This document shows positions 1 to 8,264 of a DNA stretch of 64,000 bases, piece after piece. The notes beneath the pieces are model-generated. The model did no database searches. It saw nothing but the letters and a program-made list of their open reading frames with translations, and was not told the origin of the DNA. The DNA lies in the NCBI GenBank assembly GCA_024684815.1, contig JAIKWL010000057.1:1-64000 (forward strand). The letters run 5' to 3'. The stretch is from Saccharofermentans sp. GTDB taxonomy: Bacteria > Bacillota > Clostridia > Saccharofermentanales > Saccharofermentanaceae. Both the position numbers and the translations under genes were made by a program. The number at the start of each line of letters is the position of its first letter. The first letter of the stretch is position 1.

Positions 1-146
1 TTACCGCTTAAACAAACAGCTGTGGTTATTGCCTCCTTAAAAACGTCAAGCGTTAGGTGATTAGGACTAATCCACAGCGTCTGTGAGCATTATAAGACCT
101 TGATGAGGGTCTATAAAAACTACAAATCTAATAATACGAGGCCATT

Positions 147-1496
147 ATGAAGAGAACCAAGATCATCAGTGCGGTCCTTACTGTCTCAATGCTTCTCCCG
201 CTAGCATCCTGTGCCGGCAAGAAGACGGAGACACCGCAGCTTGAGGGCTACAAGCTTCTCTGGAGCGATGAGTTCGACGGCAAGAAGATGGACGAGAAAA
301 AGTGGAATTACGAACCTCATGAGCCCGGCTGGACAAACGAAGAACTTCAGGAATACACGACATCCACGGATAATGTTTTCGTGAGCGACGGAAAACTCGT
401 AATAAAGGCGATCAAGACCGAGAAGGACGGCAAGGATTACTATACATCCGGCAAGGTCACAGGTCAGAACAAGACAGACTTCCAATACGGCAAAGTCGTT
501 GTATCCGCCAAAGTCCCTGAAGGACAGGGCTTGTGGCCGGCGATCTGGATGATGCCCAAGGATGAATCATACTACGGTCAGTGGCCCAAGTGCGGCGAGA
601 TCGACATCATGGAATCACTGGGCAACGACACCACAGTATCCTACTCGACGATCCACTATGGTGCTCCCCATATGGAACAGCAGGGCACTATCAAAAAGGA
701 TGGCGACGAAAGTTTCTCAGCTAAGTTCCATGAATACTCAGTTGAGTGGGAACCCGGTGAGATACGCTTCTATACTGACGGAGAACTTGTCCTCACATGC
801 AATGACTGGTTCTCGGCAGTTGAAGGCGAAGACGATAAGCCTTATCCCGCTCCTTTCAATCAGCCTTTCTTCGTTCAGATGAACCTTGCAGTCGGCGGCG
901 TATGGCCGGGAAATCCCGACGCTACCACCGACTTCTCCAATGCGGAATTCGAGATCGATTATGTGCGCGTATATCAGAAAGCTGAATACGATACCAATGT
1001 AACCAAGCCTACAAAGGCATTCATGGAAGCAGGTGCCGACGGCAACTTCATCCGCAACGGCGACTTCTCCGTGGCAGAAGACCTTACTGACGATGTTGAC
1101 TGGAAGTTCCTCCTGTTCAACGGCGGCGAAGGCGCAGCCGAGATCAAGGACGGCGAGATGATCATCACATCCACAAACTGCGGTACTGAAGAGTACTCCG
1201 TCCAGCTCGTACAGCCCGATCTTCCCATGATCAAAGGCCATTCGTACAGAGTAACCTTTGATATCCGTGCGGATGAACCACGTAAATGCATCGTCTGCGT
1301 ATCCGCGCCGAACGCCGGCTGGATCCGCTATCTGGAGGACACATCGATCGATCTGACGACCGAATGGCAGACCTTCACTTTTGATTTCGAAATGACCGCA
1401 AAGGACGATAACAACGGACGTCTCGAATTCAATATGGGTAAGCATGGCGACACCGCCACGATACACATAACCAACGTGCGTGTTGAAGAGACCTGA
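147..1496 (+). CDS. GH16 beta-glucanase lipoprotein with C-terminal carbohydrate-binding domain
   Basis: This is a secreted glycoside hydrolase family 16 enzyme, expected to cut beta-1,3 or mixed beta-1,3/1,4 glucans outside the cell. Residues 1-22 form a lipoprotein signal with lipobox LASC (Cys22). The GH16 fold spans about 35-275 and carries the hallmark GEIDIMES motif: Glu151 is the predicted nucleophile, Asp153 the helper and Glu156 the acid/base. The extra Met in EIDIME is typical of laminarinase-type members. Residues 300-449 begin with an NGDFS motif and resemble a CBM4-like jelly-roll binding domain. A short GAGG lies before the ATG. It is monocistronic, with a terminator about 80 bp after the stop. 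The exact substrate cannot be read from sequence. Confidence 0.93.
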   Translation: MKRTKIISAVLTVSMLLPLASCAGKKTETPQLEGYKLLWSDEFDGKKMDEKKWNYEPHEPGWTNEELQEYTTSTDNVFVSDGKLVIKAIKTEKDGKDYYTSGKVTGQNKTDFQYGKVVVSAKVPEGQGLWPAIWMMPKDESYYGQWPKCGEIDIMESLGNDTTVSYSTIHYGAPHMEQQGTIKKDGDESFSAKFHEYSVEWEPGEIRFYTDGELVLTCNDWFSAVEGEDDKPYPAPFNQPFFVQMNLAVGGVWPGNPDATTDFSNAEFEIDYVRVYQKAEYDTNVTKPTKAFMEAGADGNFIRNGDFSVAEDLTDDVDWKFLLFNGGEGAAEIKDGEMIITSTNCGTEEYSVQLVQPDLPMIKGHSYRVTFDIRADEPRKCIVCVSAPNAGWIRYLEDTSIDLTTEWQTFTFDFEMTAKDDNNGRLEFNMGKHGDTATIHITNVRVEET

Positions 1497-1840
1497 TCCC
1501 GGTCTCTTGAACATATAATCCCGGGCATAAATACTCCCCACTTTTTATTTATCTCCCGGGTCTTTTAGCAAAATACCGGCCGGAAAGCATTATCATCCGG
1601 CCGGCATTTGTTTTTGTGCTGTTTTATCTTCGAAAACAATTCAGTTTGAGATTGTTCAAGGCGAAAGCCGGTCCTCATAGCCACATAATCGGCATAGGGG
1701 ATCTCGAACTTGAACTCATGCCTGTAATTTCTGTTCTGATCCATGGTTATACTCTGGCCTTCCCTTGTTTGATGTCACAATTCTATTTAGGCTGCCTGAA
1801 ATATACTTGAAGAAAAAATAAATTATGAAATATAAAGGTT
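1497..1840. other. Intergenic region between convergent genes
   Basis: Apart from the terminator at 1576-1615 I see nothing convincing. A 64-codon open frame at 1616-1810 has no ribosome site and no recognisable protein character. Confidence 0.6.
1576..1615 (+). terminator. Intrinsic terminator of the GH16 gene
   Basis: CCGGCCGG at 1576-1583 pairs with CCGGCCGG at 1597-1604 over a 13-nt loop, followed by a T-rich tract (ATTTGTTTTT). Confidence 0.75.
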
Positions 1841-3088
1841 TCAGATATCGATCGTGATCGTCATCGTCTTGCCGTCAGGACAGGAGGCGGAGATCTTGCC
1901 GCCGTGGGCTTCCGCTACGGCTTTTGCGATCGCAAGGCCTATGCCGTTGCCGCCTGTTCCGGTGTTGCGGGATTCATCAGGTCTGTAGAAGCGGTCGAAA
2001 AGGCGGTTGACGTCAGGAGCTTTCTCATAATTGCAGGTGTTGAACACTTCTATATGAGCCTTGCCGTGCTGCTTTGTGATCGAAAAACGTATCTCGCCGT
2101 TCTCCGTCGAATACTTGATCGCATTATCGATAAGGACAGATAACATCTGCTGAATGGAAGCTTTCTCACCGACCATAGTAACGTTGTCATGGATATCCGT
2201 CTTGATCTCCATGCCGCGGGCTTTTGCCTGGGGAAGATGGACTTCCAGTGTTTCCCAGGCGGCACTGCTAAGATCAAACGGTTCTTTCTCGTGAACAGGC
2301 TTTACTTCATCGAGTTTGGAAAGAGCGACCAGTTCGCTGACAAGACCTGTCATGCGGCTGACCTGCTGCCTGATGTTTCCGGTCCATTCATCCTCGCCTT
2401 TGTCCATTTCAATAACGTCAACGCTTGTGGAAATAGATGTGAGCGGGGTTTTGAGTTCATGGCTCGCATCGGTGATGAAACGTTTCTGGATCTCGATGTT
2501 CCGGGCTATCGGCTGGATCGCTTTTCCGGACAATAAGAGAACGAGGATAAAAACAAGAACAAGTGCCAGAGCGGAGATCGCTATGGTCATGCGGAGGATT
2601 GAATATACAGACTGGAGTTCTTTTTCGCAGTTGAGGAAGATCACTATCGTGGCATCGTCAGACTCGATCTTGTTATAACGGTATCCTTTTATGTAACCTT
2701 TTTCCTTGCTTGAATTCAGGGCATCGTTCGTATAATTGACCGCTTCTTTCTCGTTGATGGATGCGATGAAATCCATCGATGAATATAAGACGGCATTCTC
2801 ATCGTCAACGGCGACAATGAAGAATCTCGTCATGTAATTGGCTTCCTCATTCGGAAGACCTTTGAAAGGCTCCATGGGAGGCATATTTCCTCCGCGCCCG
2901 GCCGGACCTGGACCTTCGAACTGCGTTCTGTATGCTTCGTATGTGATGATATATTCGATGGTCTCGTCGTTTTTCCTTGTCGTGTCAACATAATTAACAA
3001 TATTTACCAGACTTGCGATCAGCGCGATCACGAGGAAGAATGCGAGCATTGCCGTACCGATAAAACGCCAGCGGAGCTTTTTGATCAT
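1841..3088 (-). CDS. Membrane sensor histidine kinase
   Basis: This is an orthodox membrane histidine kinase of 415 residues. TM1 lies at about 10-33. An extracellular sensor of about 120 residues follows, containing a Gly/Pro-rich stretch near 58-72. TM2 is at about 168-187. The phosphoacceptor H-box FITDASHELKTPLTSI puts the phosphorylated His at 210, followed by an N-box (LIDNAIKYS) and a GNGIGLAIAK ATP lid. Its start overlaps the end of the response regulator by 4 bp, so the two are translationally coupled. The pair is divergent from htrA, an arrangement that recalls CssRS-type control of HtrA by secretion stress. That assignment is inferred from context only. Confidence 0.93.
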   Translation of the reverse strand: MIKKLRWRFIGTAMLAFFLVIALIASLVNIVNYVDTTRKNDETIEYIITYEAYRTQFEGPGPAGRGGNMPPMEPFKGLPNEEANYMTRFFIVAVDDENAVLYSSMDFIASINEKEAVNYTNDALNSSKEKGYIKGYRYNKIESDDATIVIFLNCEKELQSVYSILRMTIAISALALVLVFILVLLLSGKAIQPIARNIEIQKRFITDASHELKTPLTSISTSVDVIEMDKGEDEWTGNIRQQVSRMTGLVSELVALSKLDEVKPVHEKEPFDLSSAAWETLEVHLPQAKARGMEIKTDIHDNVTMVGEKASIQQMLSVLIDNAIKYSTENGEIRFSITKQHGKAHIEVFNTCNYEKAPDVNRLFDRFYRPDESRNTGTGGNGIGLAIAKAVAEAHGGKISASCPDGKTMTITIDI

Positions 3089-3759
3089 TTGATGACCTCC
3101 AGCGCATACCCTGCGCCCCTTATGGTCTTGATCTCGACATCAGCATCAAGTGACTTGAGCTTCTTTCTGACAAAACCTATATGTGTCCATACGACATCGA
3201 TATAAGATTCAGAGTCAAGGCCCCATATCTTTTCCATCAGGTGCTCGGTCGAGAACACAAATCCCGGATGAAGTATAAAGAGCTCCATCAACTGATACTC
3301 CTTATTGGTAAGGGAGACGGATCTGCTTCCGACGCGCATCTCATATTTGTTGGAATCCAAGACAAGATTGCCTGCAGATTTAACCGAATCGGAATATACT
3401 TCGCTTCTTCTTCCGAGAGCCTTAACCCTTGCGATCAGTTCGCTCGAAGCAAAGGGCTTTGCAAGATAATCGTCTGCACCTGCATCAAGACCTGCCACAC
3501 GGTCTTCGAGCTCGGCCTTGGCCGTAAGCATCAGCACTGGTGTCTTTATATTGTTTTCGCGCATTTTGGAAAGGACTTCAAGACCGCTCATTCCGGGCAT
3601 CATGATATCGAGCACGACGACCTCATAAGGTCCTGCCTGAATATAACTCCAGGCATCAGTTCCCGTGTGGACGATGTCAACGGAGAACTTTGATTTCTCC
3701 AATATGAGCTTGAGAGCTTTTGCTGTTGAGATCTCGTCTTCTGCAATTAATATCTTCAT
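3085..3759 (-). CDS. OmpR/PhoB-family response regulator
   Basis: This DNA-binding response regulator partners the kinase immediately downstream. The receiver domain (1-120) has the acidic pocket EDE near residue 7, phosphoacceptor Asp51 in VVVLDIMMPG and the conserved Lys in LAKPF. The C-terminal half is a winged helix with the usual IRGAGYAL end motif. Length (224 residues) is standard. It is the first gene of its operon and lies divergent to htrA, so it probably acts on the shared 3760-3975 promoter region. Its final ATGA overlaps the kinase start. Confidence 0.95.
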   Translation of the reverse strand: MKILIAEDEISTAKALKLILEKSKFSVDIVHTGTDAWSYIQAGPYEVVVLDIMMPGMSGLEVLSKMRENNIKTPVLMLTAKAELEDRVAGLDAGADDYLAKPFASSELIARVKALGRRSEVYSDSVKSAGNLVLDSNKYEMRVGSRSVSLTNKEYQLMELFILHPGFVFSTEHLMEKIWGLDSESYIDVVWTHIGFVRKKLKSLDADVEIKTIRGAGYALEVIK

Positions 3760-3809
3760 AGGTTTTTCTCCTTTTGGAGACAGATTACAGGTCTTTCCTG
3801 AAATCGAGT

Positions 3810-3838
3810 TGAAACAGTTGAAATGAAATTACGTAATT
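3810..3838. promoter_or_regulatory. Candidate regulator-binding region between the two-component system and htrA
   Basis: Two direct AGTTGAAA repeats (about 3808-3825) are followed by a perfect palindrome AATTACGTAATT at 3827-3838, inside the shared divergent spacer. OmpR-type regulators often bind such direct repeats. Binding here is inference. Confidence 0.35.
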
Positions 3839-3975
3839 AATTATATAGCAATTCCATTGATCCTCGAGTTCTGCACTTTTTTATCCCGAAAATCTGCCGC
3901 AATTTTTTTCAGGTTCTTTTCAAGTTGAGGGCAAATAATCAGGTCAAATCCGATGGGAGAAAGGAAGGATTCAAG

Positions 3976-5439
3976 ATGGAAAACAATACATTAACCAATA
4001 TCAATATGGAGAACAGTACCCCAACACAAAACAGCTCAATTAATTACCCCTCCCCCAAAAAGACAAGAGGTTCGGCAGCAAAGGTCATAGCACTGGCGCT
4101 TTGCTGCTCCCTTGTCGGAGGAGCCTGCGGCGCAGGCGGCATGGCAGTATTGGGTGCATTCAAGAATAATGCGGATATAACTGCCGGTCAGACTGAGGAC
4201 GGATCAACATTGCTCGTCGGAAAGCGTGACGGCAAGGCGATCAACCTGTCTTATGTGGACACCGAAAAAGAACTTACAGCTGCAGAGATCTATGCCGCCA
4301 ACGTAAATTCGACCGTAGGAATCACGACACAGATCACGACCAATTTTTTCGGCTACAAGACCCAGGCAGCCGCATCTGGATCAGGATTCATCCTCACTGC
4401 TGACGGTTATATCGTAACTAATTATCATGTTGTCGAAAGTGCAGATGAGATCAAGGTAACGACATACGACAACAAGACTTACAAAGCCGAGCTTATCGGT
4501 TACGATGAGAGCAATGACATCGCAGTACTCAAGGTGGATGCGGATGACCTTACACCGGTCGTATTGGGTGACTCCGAACAGATGAATGTCGGTGACAGCG
4601 TTGTTGCAATCGGAAACCCTTTGGGTGAATTAACATTCTCTCTGACATCAGGCTCGGTCAGCGCGCTCAACCGCAAGATCACCATCAATAACACGGCTAT
4701 GAATCTCATTCAGACGGATTGCGCAATCAATTCGGGCAATTCAGGCGGCGCGCTCTTTAATTCACACGGCGAAGTTATCGGGATCACAAATGCCAAATAT
4801 TCCGGTTCGGGAGATTCCTCCTCCGCTTCGATAGATAACATCGGCTTTGCTATCCCGATCAACTCCGTCCGTGACATAATCACATCCATCATCGAGAAGG
4901 GCTATATAGAAAAACCTTACATCGGCATAACCGTCTATGACGCGGTCAGCGATTATAAGGGCAAAGAGCTTCAGGGCGCAGTGGTTCACAGCGTCGAGAA
5001 AGACAGCCCGGCCGATAAGGCAGGCCTTCAGGAAGATGACATCATCACGGCAGTAAACGGTGAGAAGATCTCCGGTACCACTGATCTCGTCACTATCCTT
5101 GCGCAGGGAGAAGAAGGCGATAAGTATACCCTTACGGTCTACCGCGACGGAGAGACTATTGAGGTTAAGGTAAAGCTTGCCGTCCGTCAGCAGTCAGCAC
5201 TTCCCGATGACAACACCGTTGAAGGATCAAAACGCGAAGGCGGCAGTCAGAACTATCCCTATCAGGACGTTCCCGGTAATGACGGCCAGGGTTCAAACGG
5301 GTTCGATCCTTTTGACGGAAACAATCCGTTCGGTGACGGCAATAATTTCCCTTACGGAGACGGTCAGGATCCGTTCGGAAATGGTGACGGCAACGGGTTC
5401 CCTTATGGAAATAACGGAGGGGACTATACAGAAGGTTGA
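3976..5439 (+). CDS. htrA: HtrA/DegP-family membrane-anchored serine protease
   Basis: This is a cell-envelope quality-control protease. I chose ATG 3976 because AAGGAAGGA sits just before it; an upstream in-frame TTG at 3925 has no such site. An N-terminal cytoplasmic tail and TM helix (about 35-60) anchor it. The trypsin-like domain shows the complete triad: His151 (NYHVV), Asp181 (NDIAVLKV) and Ser256 (NSGNSGGAL). One PDZ domain covers about 310-400. The last 60 or so residues are an unusual low-complexity tail rich in Gly, Asn, Asp, Pro and Phe/Tyr. It is divergent from a two-component system that probably controls it, and a strong terminator follows. Confidence 0.95.
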   Translation: MENNTLTNINMENSTPTQNSSINYPSPKKTRGSAAKVIALALCCSLVGGACGAGGMAVLGAFKNNADITAGQTEDGSTLLVGKRDGKAINLSYVDTEKELTAAEIYAANVNSTVGITTQITTNFFGYKTQAAASGSGFILTADGYIVTNYHVVESADEIKVTTYDNKTYKAELIGYDESNDIAVLKVDADDLTPVVLGDSEQMNVGDSVVAIGNPLGELTFSLTSGSVSALNRKITINNTAMNLIQTDCAINSGNSGGALFNSHGEVIGITNAKYSGSGDSSSASIDNIGFAIPINSVRDIITSIIEKGYIEKPYIGITVYDAVSDYKGKELQGAVVHSVEKDSPADKAGLQEDDIITAVNGEKISGTTDLVTILAQGEEGDKYTLTVYRDGETIEVKVKLAVRQQSALPDDNTVEGSKREGGSQNYPYQDVPGNDGQGSNGFDPFDGNNPFGDGNNFPYGDGQDPFGNGDGNGFPYGNNGGDYTEG

Positions 5440-5462
5440 TAACAAAGAAAGCACATCTGAAA

Positions 5463-5504
5463 AGAGGAGTTGTCTCAAAGAGGCAGCTCCTCTGCTTTTG
5501 TTTT
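5463..5504 (+). terminator. Intrinsic terminator of htrA
   Basis: A 12-bp stem (5463-5474 with 5482-5493, two G-U pairs) and 7-nt loop are followed by GCTTTTGTTTT. Confidence 0.85.
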
Positions 5505-5599
5505 CGAATTGTTTACACCGAAAAACAATACTTCATATATAGATGTGACTATAATCAGAGTTATAAAACACAAAAACATTTGATACGGATAAGGCTCTT

Positions 5600-6745
5600 A
5601 TGGATACTGCCATCAATATGCAATCTGTATATGTCACCGACTTTGTCGGCGTTGCGATCCTCCTGATCATACTGGTCACGAGGGGCTGGAACCTGCCTAC
5701 CCGTAAAGAAGAGAGCCGCATTTTGCTGATACTGCTCATCCTGTCAACGTTTAACTGCTTTGCGGATGTTTTCGTTTTCGCCAGCGACGGAAAAGCAGGA
5801 TCGATGTATTACTCCATTAACCTGATCGGAAATACCTACCTCTATCTGTATAACATGATCGTAGGTATCGGCATCATATATCTGATCGTAAAGCACATCG
5901 ACCGCAAGGCAACGGGGCTTCACATGATCTTTTTCTGGCTGCTCTGCATCATTGAGGCGGCACTTCTCATCATCAATGTATTCAAGCCTGTCGTGTTTGA
6001 GATCGACCAGACCAACACATACCACAGAGGCACATATTATCTGCTCTTCGTCGTGATCGGATTCGTGCTGATCCTTTACGGCTACGCTTACTACATTATC
6101 AGCAAGTTCCGTAATCCCTCCCTGCGCTACTTCCCTGTTATCGAGTTCCTCGCGCCGATCCTTCTGGGAAACATCATCCAGATGAAGATCTACGGAATAT
6201 CGCTTCTGCCGGTAAGCTTTACGATCGCTTTCGCGGCGATAGTTATTTCTTTACAGAACGAATGCATCTACGTCGATAAGCTCACCGGTGTATATAACCG
6301 TTATGAATTAGACAAATTCGTAAAAAAGCGCCACTTCAGGCGCAATGTAAAGATCGTTGCACTGATGCTCGATCTCAACGGCTTCAAATCCATAAATGAC
6401 GACTACTCGCACGAAGAGGGCGACAAGGCCCTTATCGCTTTTGCCAATATCCTTGTCGACACCATCGGCTCCGAAGGCATCGTGGTCAGATTCGCAGGAG
6501 ATGAGTTCATCATCATAATGCCCAAGTTCAAGGATATCGTTCTGGCTGATTACAAGCGCCGAATCCTCGAAAAGGTTGATGAATATAACAAAACTTCCGG
6601 AAAACCTTATAAACTCTCAACTGCCGTCGGAGGCAGGATCTTCGATCCTCATAAAGATGACATGAACGATCTGGTCAACCGCATCGATTCGCTGATGTAT
6701 GAGGATAAGGATAAATACTACGAGCAGAATGAACGCAAACGCTGA
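5600..6745 (+). CDS. Membrane GGDEF diguanylate cyclase
   Basis: This is a probable diguanylate cyclase making c-di-GMP from GTP. The N-terminal 220 residues contain about seven hydrophobic helices with no recognisable periplasmic domain, a 7TM-type sensor layout. The C-terminal GGDEF domain (about 225-381) starts with DKLTGVYNR and has the active-site signature RFAGDEF. The first Gly of GGDEF is Ala, a substitution seen in active enzymes. There is no EAL domain and no obvious inhibitory RxxD site. It stands alone between the htrA terminator and the peptide cluster. The signal it senses is unknown. Confidence 0.9.
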   Translation: MDTAINMQSVYVTDFVGVAILLIILVTRGWNLPTRKEESRILLILLILSTFNCFADVFVFASDGKAGSMYYSINLIGNTYLYLYNMIVGIGIIYLIVKHIDRKATGLHMIFFWLLCIIEAALLIINVFKPVVFEIDQTNTYHRGTYYLLFVVIGFVLILYGYAYYIISKFRNPSLRYFPVIEFLAPILLGNIIQMKIYGISLLPVSFTIAFAAIVISLQNECIYVDKLTGVYNRYELDKFVKKRHFRRNVKIVALMLDLNGFKSINDDYSHEEGDKALIAFANILVDTIGSEGIVVRFAGDEFIIIMPKFKDIVLADYKRRILEKVDEYNKTSGKPYKLSTAVGGRIFDPHKDDMNDLVNRIDSLMYEDKDKYYEQNERKR

Positions 6746-6838
6746 TTACGGTATAATCGATTTGTTTTTTACAGGGTGCAACATTTTCGCCTGCTCAGCT
6801 GTATATAGGACAAAGACAACAACAGGAGGATCCGGAAA

Positions 6839-7186
6839 ATGAAGATCACACCCGCTAATAATTATAGAAAACCCCTTTATGCCGTCGGCGTTCTGGCAGC
6901 TTTGGCAGCAGTATCGGTAACAGGCTGCACTGATCCGTTCAACGTAAAATATGCAGGAGATATTTCGATCCAGACCGAAGAGACCAGAGAGACCGTAAAG
7001 GGCAGAAAGACCGAACATACCGAACCTGTCGCATTGGCAGGAGACGTAGCCGTCTGCACGGATGAGACTTACGATCTCATATTGGAAGGCGAAGCAACTG
7101 TAGATCCTGACTGGACCGAACCTACTGAAGAAGATTTCGGCGGACCCGTATTAGATGGTGGCGTTTCGATCGACGAACCCGGTTAA
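6839..7186 (+). CDS. Lipobox precursor peptide 1 (candidate RiPP precursor, multi-core)
   Basis: First and longest (115 residues) of five tandem paralogues upstream of a radical SAM maturase. AGGAGG precedes the ATG. The N-terminus MKITPANNYRKPLYA is shared with the others, followed by a hydrophobic stretch ending in lipobox VTGC (Cys30) and TDP. The remaining 85 residues are acidic and contain four spaced motifs of the form Gly-acidic/Gly-hydrophobic-x-hydrophobic: GDISI at 40, GDVAV at 68, GEATV at 84 and GGVSI at 107. The other peptides carry one such motif. The lipobox predicts export and lipidation. The motif is my proposed modification site. I do not recognise a named family. Confidence 0.75.
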   Translation: MKITPANNYRKPLYAVGVLAALAAVSVTGCTDPFNVKYAGDISIQTEETRETVKGRKTEHTEPVALAGDVAVCTDETYDLILEGEATVDPDWTEPTEEDFGGPVLDGGVSIDEPG

Positions 7187-7219
7187 ACCGCATATAATTG
7201 CAGCAATTTACATAAACAG

Positions 7220-7257
7220 GAGGCATAATTTATATCAGGTTGTGCCTCTGTTTTTTA
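7220..7257 (+). terminator. Intrinsic terminator after precursor 1 (repeat copy A)
   Basis: GAGGCATAA (7220-7228) pairs with TTGTGCCTC (7240-7248), followed by a T6 run. The loop and right arm are nearly identical to the element at 7794-7831. Confidence 0.8.
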
Positions 7258-7271
7258 TTGACTGCTGATTG

Positions 7272-7306
7272 TATAATTATCAAAATTATTTAAGCGCGGA
7301 GGTCAG
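7272..7306 (+). promoter_or_regulatory. Promoter/ribosome-site cassette before precursor 2
   Basis: TATAAT at 7272-7277 lies in TGTATAATTATCAAAA, followed by TATTTAAG-like sequence and CGGAGGTCAG. The same block recurs at 7846-7880 before precursor 4. No good -35 box is visible. Confidence 0.55.
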
Positions 7307-7309
7307 AAC

Positions 7310-7498
7310 ATGGGTACCGACGGTCCTAAAAAGATAATGAAGGTCGAACCTGCCAGGGATTATAAGAAGCCTCTTTATGCCTGCGCTCTTGCAGCAGCCA
7401 TAGCTGCTACCTCTGTGGCGGTAACAGGCTGCGGTGATCTTATGCCGCAAACAACTCAGTTTCAGGGATTCGTTAATGTTATAGGCGAACCCGATTAA
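7310..7498 (+). CDS. Lipobox precursor peptide 2
   Basis: A 62-residue paralogue. GGAGG 7 nt upstream supports ATG 7310, giving a 9-residue extension before the shared MKVEPARDYKKPLYA block, as in precursor 4. The hydrophobic segment ends in lipobox VTGC (Cys41). The very short mature part of about 22 residues ends with QGFVNVIGEPD, the single Gly-hydrophobic motif at Gly53. It is followed within 16 bp by precursor 3 and forms a transcription unit with it. Function beyond being a candidate substrate of the downstream radical SAM enzyme is unknown. Confidence 0.75.
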   Translation: MGTDGPKKIMKVEPARDYKKPLYACALAAAIAATSVAVTGCGDLMPQTTQFQGFVNVIGEPD

Positions 7499-7513
7499 TT
7501 GAGGAGAAAAATC

Positions 7514-7768
7514 ATGAAGATCGATCCTTCCAAAGATTACAAAAAACCTCTTTATGCCATAGGTCTTGCAGCAGCCATAGCAGCATCTTCGCTGGCATTG
7601 ACCGGCTGTGAGAATCCGGTGGATACATTTGATAAAAATACGCGTACAGCAGGCTTAATAGCAATTGATCTTCCTGAAAGCCCGGACGATTTCAAGCGTT
7701 ATACTGATGCCACTTCAGTTTTCGACATTCCTGCCGGTGATGCTGATGAGGCTGAAGAGACAACGTAA
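7514..7768 (+). CDS. Lipobox precursor peptide 3
   Basis: An 84-residue paralogue. I chose ATG 7514 because GAGGAG lies 7 nt upstream; a TTG 15 bp earlier would place the ribosome site inside the gene. MKIDPSKDYKKPLYA leads into a hydrophobic stretch and lipobox LTGC (Cys32), then ENP. The mature part contains AGLIAIDLP at Gly47, equivalent to PGMISYDLP in precursor 4, then an acidic Thr-rich tail with a DIP motif shared with precursor 4. A terminator follows 25 bp after the stop. Confidence 0.78.
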   Translation: MKIDPSKDYKKPLYAIGLAAAIAASSLALTGCENPVDTFDKNTRTAGLIAIDLPESPDDFKRYTDATSVFDIPAGDADEAEETT

Positions 7769-7793
7769 GATTTGAAGCAGAGTAATTAAACCG

Positions 7794-7831
7794 GAGGCAC
7801 AGCTTATATCAGGTTGTGCCTCTGTTTTTTA
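7794..7831 (+). terminator. Intrinsic terminator after precursor 3 (repeat copy B)
   Basis: GAGGCACA (7794-7801) pairs with TGTGCCTC (7815-7822), followed by T6. It is a near-duplicate of the element at 7220-7257. Confidence 0.8.
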
Positions 7832-7845
7832 TATATTTCAAACTG

Positions 7846-7880
7846 TATAATTATCAAAAGTATTTAAGACCGGAGGTCAG
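7846..7880 (+). promoter_or_regulatory. Promoter/ribosome-site cassette before precursor 4
   Basis: TATAAT at 7846-7851 and the downstream CGGAGGTCAG duplicate the block before precursor 2, showing that terminator, promoter and gene were copied as a module. Confidence 0.55.
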
Positions 7881-7887
7881 GAAGATT

Positions 7888-8190
7888 ATGGCTAATACAC
7901 CTAAAAAGATAATGAAGGTCGAACCTGCTAAGGATTATAAGAAGCCTCTCTATGCCTGCGCACTTTCAGCGGCTATAGCAGCCTCTTCGCTTGCACTGAC
8001 ATCTTGTGAGAATCCGATGGATAAAATTAAGGACAAAATGTTTACACCCGGCATGATCTCATATGATCTTCCTGATTCAGACAGCACCGACGGTCACAAG
8101 AATGATGCTGATACCACTTTAGCCACTGACATTCCCACCGACGGACCTGATGAAACAGAAGAGATTGACGAGACTGACGAGACAACATAA
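7888..8190 (+). CDS. Lipobox precursor peptide 4
   Basis: A 100-residue paralogue. The longer open frame begins upstream, but GGAGG at 7872-7876 and alignment with precursor 2 support ATG 7888. The N-terminal extension MANTPKKI precedes MKVEPAKDYKKPLYA. The lipobox is LTSC (Cys40), followed by ENP. The mature part has PGMISYDLP at Gly55 and a long Asp/Glu/Thr tail with a DIPTDGPD segment matching precursor 3. It heads the transcript that probably continues into precursor 5 and the radical SAM gene, since no terminator is visible between them. Confidence 0.78.
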   Translation: MANTPKKIMKVEPAKDYKKPLYACALSAAIAASSLALTSCENPMDKIKDKMFTPGMISYDLPDSDSTDGHKNDADTTLATDIPTDGPDETEEIDETDETT

Positions 8191-8264
8191 ATTCCTATAA
8201 ATGCAACTTTTTCAGCCATTTACCTGTTTTTATAGCAAAGGCTCTCGAAAAGGAGAATGATGCG

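Noticed and set aside
738..1541. Minus-strand frame of 267 codons over the GH16 gene
   Set aside because: The GH16 frame has catalytic motifs; the antisense frame has none.
1616..1810. Open frame of 64 codons on the plus strand
   Set aside because: No ribosome site, starts inside the terminator tail of the GH16 gene and has no protein-like pattern.
7514..7768. Reading the five small peptides as ordinary unrelated lipoproteins
   Set aside because: Their first 30 residues are far more alike than the mature parts, and all share one core motif and an adjacent SPASM enzyme. A plain lipoprotein explanation remains possible but fits worse.
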